Of a stretch of DNA of 19,738 nucleotides, positions 1 to 11,759 are shown piece after piece. The notes beneath the pieces were generated by a model. The model saw nothing but the letters and a program-made list of their open reading frames with translations, was not told the DNA's origin and ran no database searches. The DNA comes from Acanthamoeba lenticulata (taxonomy: Eukaryota; Discosea; Longamoebia; Acanthamoebidae): positions 1 through 19,738 of the forward strand of contig NAVB01000717.1 in the NCBI GenBank assembly GCA_002179805.1, given 5' to 3'. Within the stretch, counting starts at the first letter, position 1, and each line of letters opens with the position of its first letter. A program made the translations under genes and the position numbers.

Positions 1-3000
1 CGAGGGCCCGCTCCCGAGGGCCTGCTCCATGTGCTTGAGCGCCGCGCTGATCTCCTTGGCCGCCTCGTCCATCTCGCGCACGCCCGCCGTGTTGATCTTG
101 ACCGCCGCGGCCAGGCCCGACGCGGCCTTCTCGACCTCGACCAGCCGCGCGGCCACGTCGTTGGGCCCGCCCGTGGCTGCCGTGCGCACGGCCTGGAGCA
201 GCAGCTGCAGCGCATCGGACAGGTCCTTGGACCGGGCCAGCAACGACTCCTGCGTGTTGCGGTTCGACGTCGACGCGGCCGTGGCCTTGACGGCCATGAC
301 GAAGCCGCCCATCGTGGCCTTGATCGCGTTGGCCGCCTTGATCCGCGCCGCGGCGTCCTTGGGCTGGGCCAGGTTCTTGACCAGCGGGCCGAGCTCCTTG
401 ACTGTGCGCGCCACCTCGCTGGCGTGGTCCGTGTACGTGCGACCGCTGCTCTTGTCCAGCTGGCCAAACGCGATGGCGACCATCGTCGAGTCGATCTCCG
501 ACGAGGCGTACTCGACCTCAGCGATGGCCTCGTCGCACTCCTTGACCGCGGGGAGCAGGGCCGAGACGGCCTTTTGGACGGCCTGCAGGCTCGTGGGCAT
601 ACCTCGGGCGATGGCGCCCAGGCGCTGCTGGCTCACGACGTCCTTGGGGTTGGCGTTGACGGCCGCGCAGGTCTCGACGAGCTTGCACGAGATGCCTGCC
701 ACGGCCCGCGCGGCCTCGATGAGCTGCTCGGCCGCCGGGTCGCCGGTCGTCGTGACGGCCGAGCGCACGTCGCGCAGGGCCTCGCGCGTGCTCTCGATCA
801 GGGCCGGCTGCATGGCGACCTTGGCGCCCTGGGCCAGCGCGACGGTGGCCGTGGCCAGCTTCTCCGTGGCGATGATGGCGTTGCGGCGCTGGACCGGGTC
901 GCGCGTATTCATGGCCAGCGTCTTGGCCTGGCGCACGATGGCCGCCGTGGTCAGCGTGAGGTCCTTGGCCGCTGCCAGCGCGCGGTTGCGGTCGCCTCGC
1001 GGGATCGTGGCCGCCAGCGCGAGGACCTGCACGGCCTGCTGGATGGGCTGCTCAAACTCCTTGGGCGTCGCGCCGGCCGCGTTGTCGGCGGCGGCCCGCG
1101 AGGCGTTGGCGATGACGTCGGCGGCCGACGTGATGCGCAGCGAGAAGGTGCCCAGGAGCTCGGGCGATGTCGAGCCCACGGTCGTGATCGTGTTGGCGAT
1201 CTCCTGCAGCGAGCGGCAGGCGTCGTTGAGCTGGCCCAGGTTCTGCCGGTCGTAGTCGCCGCCAAAGTCGAGCTTGGTCCGCACGTGCTGGATGTTGCGC
1301 TGGGCCTCGGTGATCTCGCGCTGGCCCGGCTGGCAGGTGGCCAGGCTCTCGAGCATCTGCTCCATCGCGCGCTGCATCGCCGCCGCGCAGTCCAGCAGCG
1401 ACTTCTTCTGGCTCGTGTCGCCCGACGCGACTGACTTGGCCGCGAGGATCACGCGCGCGCCGATGTTGGCCAGCTCGACGGCCGAGCGCGAGATGGCCTT
1501 GCTGGCACCGAGGTCCGGGCAGGTGGCCGTCACGGCGTTGGCCGCGTCGATGAACGGGCTGATGGCGCCCACCGCGGCCTTGGCCGCCGCGGCCATCATC
1601 TTGGGGCTGCCCTGGGCCATAGCCGCCACGCTGCTGAGCGCCGTGCCGAGCGCGCGCGTGGAGCCGACGAGCTCGTAGGCCTGGCCGGCAAACACGTCCT
1701 GCGGGACGGCCACGCGGGCCGGCGGGGCCACGGTCATGCGCACGGCCTCGGCGGCGAGGATGTCGGCGGCCTCGTCGAGCTCGCCCGTGTCGATGCCGTT
1801 GGCGCTGGAGAGCAGGTTGGTGATGGCCTTGTTGAGGTCCTCCTGGGCCTTGGCCGAGACGGCCTGGTAGTTCTGGCTGCCGGGCGACTCGGCCATGTTC
1901 TTGCTGGCCTCCATCAGGCTCTGCGCGGCCACAGCCACGGCCTTGCCGGCCGACACGATCTGCTTCTGCGAGGCGCCGTCGGGCGAGAACGAGGCCAGGG
2001 CCTTGGCCGCCGTGGCCACGCCCAGCGCGTTGGCGGCCATCGTCTTACTGGCCGGGCCGACGGCGGCCACGGACTGGTGGCCGGCCGACTCGACCGAAGA
2101 CGAGCTGGCCTGGAGGGCCTTGCAGGCCGCGGCCAGGGCCTGGGCCGAGGACTCGGTCGTGTAGCCCATGGCGCGCGGCAGCGCTGCGGCCTCGGCGGCG
2201 ATCATGGCCACCTCGAGGTCGGCCGTCACGGCGCGCAGCTGCTCGGCGGCGTCGACCAGCTCCCGCGGCCGGCTGGCCTCAGCGGCGGCCTTGACCGCCG
2301 TGACCAGCTTCTGCAGCGCGCCCTGCGTGTCCGAGGCCGCCTGTGAGATGGCCACGCGCTTGGCCGGATCCTCGATGGCCAGTGCTGCCTGCGAGACCGA
2401 GCCTAGCAGCGTGGCGATCGGGGCCGTGGCGGCCTTGGCCGCGGTGACCACCGCCGGGCCGGCGTCGCTGCGCTGCATGTGGTGCCGGATGGTGTTGACC
2501 AGCTCCGACACAGCGTTCGAGGCATTATCGAGCGAGGCCGCGAGAGCCGGATCGTAGACCCTGGCCGGCGACGCGGCCGAGATCAGCCCCGCGGTCTGGG
2601 CCGCCGCGGCCTTGGACCAATAGGACACGGAGTCGATGACGGCCTCGGGCGCGGCGGCCAGCAGGGCCTGCACGGCGGCCATGGTCGCCTGCGCGGCCGA
2701 GACGACCTGGCCCGCGCTGTAGGCGTCGCCCGACCCGACGGCCGCCCGCGCCGACTGGCCCACGCGGTTGGCCGCGTCGTTCACGTTCTTGGCGCGCTCC
2801 ATCAGCGCCGCCTGGCGCTCGGGCGGCAGGCTTCCGACGATGGCCTTGGCCGACGACACCAGGTTGCCGGCCGCCGCCTGGATGGCCGCAGCCGACGTCG
2901 AGATCAGACCTGGGTTGCTCTTGGCCGACACTTGCAGCTGCTCCACGTGCGAGCTCACCTCCTGCACATCAAATGAATAAATAAAATGGATTTTTAAATT

Positions 3001-6000
3001 CATCTCGAAAACATTTCGTAAGTTGCTCGAAAGAATAATATGAGTGCGCACCTCGAGGGGAGTGATGAAGTCCTGCGGCTCGCGGCCCTTCTTACCGGCG
3101 GCCGCCGTCGCATTGAGAAGTTGGCCGAGCGCGAGGTCCGTCACCTTGGCGTTGGTCTGCCAGCACGCATGAAAAGCCCGATTAAAAGATAAAACAATTA
3201 AATACTCCAAAATAAATGAAAATAAAACGAGAGTGACGTACAGCCACGCCAGCCGACTCGATGCAGGGCCCAGCGGCGGCCATGGCCGCCCCGAGGGCCT
3301 GGTTGGTCTCGGCCAGCGCGCGGCACACGGTCGCGATCTGCTGCGGGAAGGCCGGGTTCAAGATGCCCGGCGCCAGGGCGGTGGCCATGCCCAGCACCTT
3401 GGCCGAGGCGGTGGCGTGGGCCTTGGCCGCGGCGAGCAGGTCCTGCTTGACCGGGGCCGGCAGGGCCTGCGCCGAGGCGCTGTTGATGGCGGCCGTCGCG
3501 GCGGCGACCGACACGGCGGCCGACGCGGCCACGGCCTTGGCCGACTCGAGGATCAGGTTCTGCGAGACCTGGTCGGCCAGCGTGCCCGTCGTCGCGGCCT
3601 GCACGTAGGTGGCCGCGCTCTGCACGGCCAGCTGCGCCTCGCGGAAGGCCTCGGCCGCGTAGGCGTCCATCGGCGCCTTTTGCTGCGCCGCAGCCGCCTG
3701 GTGGAGGAAGGAAAAGGACAACGTGACGTCATGTCAACGTCAGGCCAACGTCACGTCTTCAAGAGGGAGATGATAAACACGTACGGCCATCATGGTCTTG
3801 ATGGCTTCGGCCAGCGAGCGGGCGCCATCGACCACGGTCGGGTCGTCGCTGACTTCAGACGCCGCCTTGGCCGAGGCGATGAGGTCGCCCAGGCAGGTCA
3901 GCGTCGACTGGGCCGCTACGTCGACTGCAGCCGAGCCCGTCTGCGCATGCATCGGGAACAAGTGGAGTGAGTCTCGCGCCAGCGTCATGGCCGCTGCCTG
4001 CTCGATGCAAGGTGGGGACGAGACGTACGGCCTGAAGGTTGGCGATGGCGGCCACGAGCTGGCCGGCCGAGTTGGTGACGGCCGTGAGCGACTGCGTGAC
4101 GGGCATCTTGGACTGGCCCAGGGCCACGCCCAGCGCCGGGTGCATGAAATTGTCGACCAGCGCCGAGGCCGACGCCACGGCCTCCCCCAAGTTGTTGACG
4201 TGCATCATCTTGGCGAACTGCTGCTGCTGCATGGCGTAGTCTGTGCGTGTCCACGCGCGAGTGAGCAGCGCTGGTCATCGAGCGAGAACTGTGGGGTTAT
4301 GATGGGCGCCAACGCACTGGCATGCGCGCCCGGGCCCGGGCCGTAGCCCATGGCCACGTTGGGGTCCCACATGGCGCCTCCCATTGTGTTGGACGTGACC
4401 GACGAGTAGGCTTGGCCATACACCGGCGCGATCTGTACAAGCACGAAATATTCAGAATATTTGTAGTCATCTCCTAAACAAGATGGAAAAGGACAACGTA
4501 CGTGTTCTTCGAGCGCCATCTCGGGCTCTTCTTCCTCGACGATGCGAGGAGCGTCCTTGCGGGTCTTGAGGATGATGTCGATGTAACCGGCGATCAACTG
4601 CAGTCACGCCCCCCTGGAAGTGTCAGCGTCGTGCAAATCGCGCGCAGGGACAAAGGGAGGGGCATCGGCGAAACCTGCGAGATGGCATCGGACTCGTTGG
4701 TGAGGACCGTGTAGTAGGTCTCCTCGTAGTCGCCAAAGTCCATGATGAAGGCTGTGGGCGCGGCCGACCACTGCTTCAGGTGCGGCAGCGGGAACTCCTT
4801 GAGGACCTGTTGCCCATACGACATGAGGAAGATGATGATGATGATGATGAGGATAAAAGTACAGAAAGACAACATGACGATGCTGTGCTGCGAAAGCAAG
4901 TCGCACCTCCTTGGTCTCGGGGTCCATCCTCAGGATGGCGTAGCGAGTGATGCCGAGCAGAATTTGCTGCACCTTGTTCTTCTTCTTCTTGTCCTTCTCC
5001 TTGACCAGGAAGCACGTGATACCGTAGGTCTTGAGCGAGCGGCACAGCTGGACGTACCTGTAGGGCCCAACGTTGGTCTCAGTGGGCCAAACCTACCACA
5101 AGAGCAAGCAGGTGCGCAACACGCACCTGTACTTGGCATTGACCTCCGACATGCCCGTGAGCTTCTGTTGGTACTCACGCATGATCTCCTTGTCCATGCC
5201 CTTGGCCTTGTGGAACTGCGGTGGCAAGAACTCCTTGATCTTTTTCTCCCTGTGGCCGTCCTCCATTTAAATTCAATCGTTTTGGATTTTAGAAAGCGGT
5301 CGATGCACGTACGTGACCATGCCCTTGTTCTTGCCGTTGCAGTCGCCAAAGACAATCTGGCATTGAAGGGCACCCAAATCTCGCGCCTCTTCTTTGGTGC
5401 ACGGGTGGTCGCCCGACACGATTGCATCTCGCGACTGGGAAAAGAAGAGTAAGATTTGCTGGCCTAGAAGAAAACGCCGCTGAAAAGAAAGGGCAAGCAA
5501 GTTCATGTGCGCACCTGGACGTAGAGAAGGTGCAGCTGGACGGGATCGGAACGGTCGACGTTGGCGTCGTTGAAGAAGAACTTCTTCTTCAAGAGCACCA
5601 TCTCGTCCTCCGTAACTCCCTGCTCGGGCAGAGACACGTTCGGGTGCAACCAGTCCTGCGCCTCGCCACTGAGGTTGAAAACCTGTGAGCCTTGAAGTAC
5701 ATGCCACATGGACAACAAGGGCACACGAACCGAACAATCTTGAAGGAGAACTCCTCTGGGTTCTTGATGCCCATCTTGTAGCCTACGTGCTCCGTAAGGG
5801 CGGCCACGGTTTGCGACTCATCAATCATGAAGGTACGAACTGTTTCGTCCAGCAACCTGACCTTCAGCTGCCGGTGCCGCTTCTTGTATTCGATCTCCAT
5901 CTAGTGCGCATCATAGATGACAAAACAAGGTCAGTCTTGTTGTGTGCGGTGTCTTGAAAGATTGCATAGGCACAACTTACTCCAGTCTGAAGATCATAGA

Positions 6001-6202
6001 AGCGCAGAGTCTTGTCCACTCGGAGCCAGCGTGGCTTCTGGGTTATGGTTCCGGGCTGGAAGACACCATGATCGGTTCCTCCAGCATTGGGCACCTTCTC
6101 ACGGATCTCCTTTGCCATTTCCGAGACAGACATCTCACCTACGAAGCGCATCGTCTTGGTGGTACCAATCGACTTCAAGTGAACCTTGAGCGACACGGCC
6201 AT
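1..6202 (-). CDS. Talin, N-terminal ~1747 residues (partial, runs off the left edge)
   Basis: Talin links integrin-like receptors and membrane to actin at adhesion sites. The model has 14 exons: 6202-5981, 5900-5727, 5682-5515, 5434-5318, 5245-5127, 5057-4907, 4806-4675, 4597-4502, 4432-4318, 4240-4029, 3997-3785, 3697-3242, 3156-3052 and 2961-1. Exons 1-8 encode a talin FERM head of about 390 residues: an F0/F1 start beginning MAVSLKVHLKS, the block KKKFFFNDANVDRSDPVQL, and an F3/PTB part with DFGDYEETYYTV followed by LIAGYIDIILK. A short Gly/Pro/Gln linker follows. From about residue 495 on, the protein is Ala-rich amphipathic helix typical of the talin rod. The last exon stays open to position 1 in the same frame, so the C-terminal actin-binding I/LWEQ part should lie outside the window. 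Junctions are uncertain at 5727/5736 (alternative donor), around 5246-5317, and at 3998-4028 (31-nt intron). The family call is firm. Confidence 0.95.
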
Positions 6203-6500
6203 TTTCTTCTTCCTCTACTTCGCCAGGTTAATCTATGCTTTCGTTGTGTACAATATGTCAAGAGGGCAGCAAGTCGGCTGGCCTCTTTTGTGAGCTCTAA
6301 TCAGTAACTACAGGTGTTGTCAGAGCTCAGCCGGCTGTTGCGTCTGCGGACTCAGCCGCCACCTTAATTGGCGATTTCTTTTCCCAATACGGCAACCAAG
6401 CAACCGTTGTCTGGTTTCGCTAGCGAAAACATCCGAAGCATTTAAAAGTGATATAAAAAATTCTTTGTGCCGTTGCGCTGGGGCACAAGCAACCTCAAGG
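6203..6500. promoter_or_regulatory. Divergent intergenic promoter region, talin versus ubiquitin-like gene
   Basis: This 298-bp spacer lies between two start codons facing away from each other, so it must hold both promoters. On the plus strand TATAAAAA at 6452-6459 lies about 42 bases before the ATG at 6501, a good TATA-box position for a gene with a short leader. On the minus side no clear TATA box precedes talin. No open frame with coding character was seen here. The promoter role is inferred from position and the TATA match. Confidence 0.6.
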
Positions 6501-8378
6501 ATGGAAGAGGATTCGGAGAGCTTCATGGACGGACGTGCACAAGAGCAGGAGATGGAACGCCCAGCACAGTTTGTGGTGCCCCAGTCGCCGTCGCGCATGT
6601 CGACCAGCAACCACAACAAGACGACGCGGCTGCGAGCCCTCTCAACCGTTGACGCACCGCCGTCCAGCCCTACCTTGTGCTCTTCCTTGACCGATTCACA
6701 CGCACCTTCCTCGTCCGCATCTGCAAGCGTCACGCTGCCTTCGCTCCTTGCCCATCTGGCCTACCTCGATTTGCCGCAAGCCGCCTGCCCCACACCGCCT
6801 CCTTCGCCTTCTCTCGCGTCCTCGCAGATTCATCACAACCACAACCAGCATCACCACCCTCACCACCAACGCAGCCCATCTGCACCCTTTGTTTCTTCAT
6901 CTTTCGACACATCTACTTCCCAGAAACACCAACAATCATCAACTTTTTCTACGTCGTTGCCATCCTCTCTCCCAGGCACGCCGTCGCCCTTCTTCCAAGC
7001 TTCTTCTGCCATGTCTATCGCGGCTGCCACAACGTCACCTTTTGGCGCCACCAACAACCCCTTCAGCGCGGGACTACCACCGTGGTCAATCTCCACCTCT
7101 CCACAATCGTCTACTTCGCCTTTGTCTCCATCTTTATCAGCTTCCGTGCAGCTGCCCTATCAGCCCTTGTCTCTCTTTCCGCATCCACTGAACACAACGA
7201 CAGCAACTACAACGACAACCTCCACAACACCCAAGAAGAGGAAGCACCGCATGCGCAGCACGTCAATGACCACCACGTCGTCGTCATCGTTGTCTTCATC
7301 TACAACCACATCATCGTCGCCTCTACGCGCCGCCAACTCGACGACGGCAGCGACGCGACGGCTGAACTTGGGTGAAGAAGAAGAAGAAGACGCGATGGAC
7401 GAAGAAGGCGGTGGCCGCGAGGCCCTCCTCCTCTACGACGATGACGACGGTGCTGTAGGTGAAGACGACAACGAGGATGGCGATGATGATGATGATGTAG
7501 AGGACGACGAAGACGAAGGCGAGGAGGAAGAAGCCGACGCGTTTGTCCTCGACGCCGACGGCCATCGACGCGTGCCTCACGCCGGCCGGCGGGCAGAGCG
7601 CGACGCCCTGCGCGCTGTGGCCAAGCGCATGCGCCTCATGCGGCCCTTTGCTTCGGACGACTCTGACTCATCCTCCTCTTCGTCTTGTCCATCTCCACCT
7701 CCGTCTTCCTCTTCATCATCTTCAACATCGCGAGCAGCGTCTTCTCCATTATTGGCCTCTTCCCAGTCGTCATCGCCGTCGACCATGCGGACGAGCCGGT
7801 GGCACATGACGGTGCCGTCGCTCGCGGTAGACCGCGGCTCGGCCCTCGTGCGGACCAAGGCCAACCCGAACCGCGCTGCCGCCCAGCGCCAACGCATCGT
7901 CGTTGACGTCGACGTCGACGCCGACGACCATGAGGACGAGCGCGAGCTCTTGGACGCCAACGCGGACCACGAGCTCGGCCGCGGCGGCCGACGGCGGCGG
8001 CCCGTGCGCCAGGTCCTCGCCGAAGGCCCAGAGGAGATCGACGTCGAGGACGGGAACAATGGTGATGAGTTCGAGGAGATAGACGAGGATCATGAAGAGG
8101 ATGACGAGTACGAGCTGGAGGAGAGCGGCGACGGATTCAGGTTGAAGGTGAAGACGCTGACCGGGAAGGTGCTCGAGGTGGCCGACCTGCGGCGCGGCAC
8201 CACCGTGGCGCAGGTCAAGCAGCGGCTCGAGGAGACCTCGGGCGTGCCGCGGCAGCAACAGCGCCTCATCTTCCGAGGCAAGCAGATGGCCGACGGTCGC
8301 ACGCTGGGCCACTACGCCGTCCCCCCGAACGCTGTCCTCTACATGGTCCTCTCGCTTCGTGGTGGACGTTGTTGCTGA
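6501..8378 (+). CDS. Large disordered protein with C-terminal ubiquitin-like domain ending LRGG-RCC
   Basis: Intronless, 625 residues from ATG 6501; the upstream in-frame extension has only a TTG, so this ATG was chosen. Residues 1-545 are low complexity: Ser/Pro/Thr-rich with a His/Asn patch, a basic stretch PKKRKHRMRS near 244 resembling a classical nuclear import signal, then long Asp/Glu runs. Residues 546-622 are a ubiquitin fold, seen in VKTLTGK, QQRLIFRGKQ, DGRTL and VLSLRGG. Compared with ubiquitin, the Leu8, Ile44 and Val70 patch residues and Lys6, 11, 27 and 48 are kept; Lys29, 33 and 63 are not. One residue is inserted after the second strand. Three residues, RCC, follow the Gly-Gly. 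The domain may be conjugatable after trimming, or act as a fixed ubiquitin-like interaction module. The acidic tracts look like those of chromatin proteins, but function is unknown. Confidence 0.85.
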   Translation: MEEDSESFMDGRAQEQEMERPAQFVVPQSPSRMSTSNHNKTTRLRALSTVDAPPSSPTLCSSLTDSHAPSSSASASVTLPSLLAHLAYLDLPQAACPTPPPSPSLASSQIHHNHNQHHHPHHQRSPSAPFVSSSFDTSTSQKHQQSSTFSTSLPSSLPGTPSPFFQASSAMSIAAATTSPFGATNNPFSAGLPPWSISTSPQSSTSPLSPSLSASVQLPYQPLSLFPHPLNTTTATTTTTSTTPKKRKHRMRSTSMTTTSSSSLSSSTTTSSSPLRAANSTTAATRRLNLGEEEEEDAMDEEGGGREALLLYDDDDGAVGEDDNEDGDDDDDVEDDEDEGEEEEADAFVLDADGHRRVPHAGRRAERDALRAVAKRMRLMRPFASDDSDSSSSSSCPSPPPSSSSSSSTSRAASSPLLASSQSSSPSTMRTSRWHMTVPSLAVDRGSALVRTKANPNRAAAQRQRIVVDVDVDADDHEDERELLDANADHELGRGGRRRRPVRQVLAEGPEEIDVEDGNNGDEFEEIDEDHEEDDEYELEESGDGFRLKVKTLTGKVLEVADLRRGTTVAQVKQRLEETSGVPRQQQRLIFRGKQMADGRTLGHYAVPPNAVLYMVLSLRGGRCC

Positions 8379-8483
8379 CGTCATCCGCTTTTGGTAAATT
8401 TTTGTCACATTTTAGTTAAAAAATACGAAGCAGCCTTTTTTGCTTGCTGCCAGGACGACCACTTGTTGACGAGAGAGAAGAGG

Positions 8484-8909
8484 ATGTACCTGGGGGAGAA
8501 GAGGGAGAAGGGCACGGAGACCTTCTTGACCTTGGTCGAGATATGTGCGTCGATTGTGGCCATTGTACTTGCCGCGCTCGCGCTCTCCGAGGCTGTGACA
8601 GACAAGCCGTGCGTCATGAAGGCGCTCACCAACAACACGTTGGTCGTGGGCGACGACGGCGCGCCGAGCAGCTACAATACAACGGGTGGACTCCTCCAGA
8701 TCTTGTTCGACGAGTCCTGCTTCATCATGACCCCAACGCAGCAGATCTGCTGTGGACGTGACGAAGCTGCGATATTTATCAATGCTGGCGTGCTGCAGCT
8801 CTCGGGCGTGGTCTTCCTCATCCTTCTCGTGAGGTTAGTTATCAACGTGTGGCGGTGCCGCGAGATCCGCCACGAGAGCCCCAACCACGAGCACAACTCG
8901 GGCTTGTGA
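8484..8909 (+). CDS. Small two-pass membrane protein with a CCG motif
   Basis: Single exon, 141 residues from ATG 8484; the open frame extends upstream only through a TTG codon, 105 bases after the previous stop. Hydrophobic segments lie at about 14-38 and 97-123. The loop between them has four cysteines (43, 79, 89, 90) with the sequence CCG at 89-91, and two N-glycosylation sequons (N50 and N65). A charged tail with Arg, His and Glu follows the second segment. The layout resembles the TM3 - large loop - TM4 half of a tetraspanin, whose loop carries CCG and further paired cysteines, but there is no first half. I do not recognise the family. The loop is probably luminal or extracellular, inferred from the sequons. 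The stop is 96 bases from the convergent reductase stop at 9006. Confidence 0.65.
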   Translation: MYLGEKREKGTETFLTLVEICASIVAIVLAALALSEAVTDKPCVMKALTNNTLVVGDDGAPSSYNTTGGLLQILFDESCFIMTPTQQICCGRDEAAIFINAGVLQLSGVVFLILLVRLVINVWRCREIRHESPNHEHNSGL

Positions 8910-9005
8910 GGCACCAACTCTACATTGTCAACCCAGTCAAGCCCTCTCATGTCAAATGCTTATGTAGTTTGTATGTGTGTTGTATTTCAACGGTGCTGTC
9001 GTCGT

Positions 9006-10302
<1,297 letters not shown>

Positions 10303-10390
10303 TCTGGCAGTGATGGTGCGCGTAGCGGTGGGGTTGCGGTTGGGTGTAGTAGCTAGGGGATGATAGTGGTTTGTGTGCTTTGTGGTTTGG

Positions 10391-10398
10391 TTAAATAA
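10391..10398 (-). promoter_or_regulatory. TATA-like element upstream of the reductase
   Basis: Read on the minus strand, 10391-10398 gives TTATTTAA, about 90 bases before the start codon at 10302. The spacing suits a core promoter with a leader of around 60 bases. The rest of the spacer from 10303 to 10666 holds the reductase 5' region and, below 10667, the 3' region of the next minus-strand gene. No additional gene was seen there. Confidence 0.4.
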
Positions 10399-10641
10399 GG
10401 AACTCTTCCTCCCCCAGAGGCGTCCTCCCTGCCGCTGAGTCTGTGTCGGATTTTCAGGTCAGCCGCGCCAGCTTCGCTCGCCCCGACGTCGGGTACTTTC
10501 TCTTCTCTTCTTGATCGCAGCTCCCATCAAAGAGGTCACTGACGGAGCTATCACGACACAACCTTATTGACTGTGGGCGAGGTTCATCTTCTTGTTTTTG
10601 ATGACCGCTTGTGTAGAAGGAGTCGTGTTTTCACGTCTCTT

Positions 10642-10647
10642 TTTATT
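10642..10647 (-). terminator. Poly(A) signal AATAAA for the membrane-protein gene at 10667-11759
   Basis: TTTATT on the plus strand is AATAAA on the minus strand, 20 bases after the stop codon ending at 10667. Distance and exact match support a cleavage/polyadenylation signal. Confidence 0.6.
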
Positions 10648-10666
10648 GACTTGCAAGAAGGGTGGT

Positions 10667-11759
10667 TCAGTCGTTCTTGGAGTGGGAGGGTAGCACACTG
10701 CTGCCGCTCTCCTCCTTGCCCGCCAGCCAGCCAAAGACTCGACGTGCGTCAGTTGCCAGGTATGCTCTGCACAGACACCGCTTTGCGTCAACACCAACAG
10801 CGTAGCGAAGACCAAGAACGTGCGCAAGCAGCGTACCGAGAACGTAGAGACTGGAAGAGGACGACGCCCAGGAAGGCCAGCAGCACCAGTGGGAACCACA
10901 AGACCCACACGAAGGGCAGGTGCAGGAAACCCAACACTCTGCTCGCGTAGCGGCACTTCGAGATGAGAACGAAATCAAAAACAGGCAAATCGACTAACTC
11001 GAAGACACGCACCCAAGGAGCACGTAATGGCCTGACTTTCTGTGCTCAGTGAGAGCCCAGGCAATGCCAAGAAAGTAGATGGCCCAGAAGAAGGCAAAGG
11101 CAACCAGCAGTTCGGGCAAGATGGGGACTGCACAAGCGGTCACGAGCAGGCCGCGCCCAAGTCGGCCCAACGTGTCCACTTCCACAAGCTTGAGCACTTC
11201 GTCACTCTCTACCTCAGCCTTCACGAGTCTCGACCTGTCATTTTGGCCTCGAAGCCCGTCATAAAGCCTGCAACCCAACACAGAATCGCGATTAATCATT
11301 TTTTTGAAGGTGAGAAACCTCCAAAGGGGACAGTAAAGGGTACCTCTCCTTGCCCTTGTTCACCTTGGCCTTGCCCTCGTGAAGCGTGCTTGTGTGCAAG
11401 GCAAGCCACACGCTAGTTGGCTTGCCCTCTACTCGGTGGCTGGCCTCATGCTCGCCAAATTGCCAACTCAGATCGAGAAATCGCTTGCCTTGGAGCTTTG
11501 CTACACTCCAGGCATCCTTCAACTTCCCAATCAGGGTGCCCTCTTCCTTCACTGCAGCTGCTTCCTCCTGTCTCTTGCGTCCATCGAGATCGAGCAGCCA
11601 CTTGGCCGTCAGAACTGAGTAGAGCAGCCCAACGTTAGCAGCGTGGATGGTCGCAACTGCCGCCTGGCCCGCCCAGCCAGCCTTGTGCGTGGCGGCCTCC
11701 AGCTCAGTTTGCTGCTTGGATGTGTTCGTCTCTCCATTACGCTCAGGCAGGGCTTGCAT
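10667..11759 (-). CDS. Unrecognised multi-pass membrane protein
   Basis: Four exons, 11759-11344, 11267-11013, 10938-10837 and 10766-10667; all three introns (76, 74 and 70 nt) are phase 2 and give one frame of 290 residues ending SHSKND. Residues 1 to about 165 are mostly hydrophilic and Lys/Glu/Ala-rich, with a Trp-containing helical stretch. Two strongly hydrophobic regions follow: about 178-205 (with AVPILPELLVAFAFFW) and about 224-255 (with LPFVWVLWFPLVLLAFLGVV), each long enough for one or two passes. The second ends just before the last exon. The motif ILPELL after a basic helix faintly recalls LETM1-type mitochondrial proteins, but the match is too weak for a name. The gene lies upstream of the reductase on the same strand, with its own poly(A) signal. 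Confidence 0.7.

Noticed and set aside
29..1434. Two long plus-strand open frames (408 and 467 codons) at the left end
   Set aside because: They lie antisense to the talin rod exon in GC-rich sequence, where stop codons are rare; their Ala/Arg/Gly-rich composition is the reverse complement of Ala-rich helices, and they show no domain.
4842..4853. ATG/GAT trinucleotide repeat inside a talin intron
   Set aside because: A short simple repeat within an intron; no sign of function or of a mobile element.
6465..6500. Upstream extension of the ubiquitin-like gene
   Set aside because: The extended frame begins with TTG and would start within a few bases of the TATA box; ATG 6501 is the better start.
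7323..8408. Long minus-strand frames opposite the ubiquitin-like gene
   Set aside because: They are shadows of Ser/Asp/Glu repeat codons on the plus strand; the ubiquitin fold on the plus strand is decisive.
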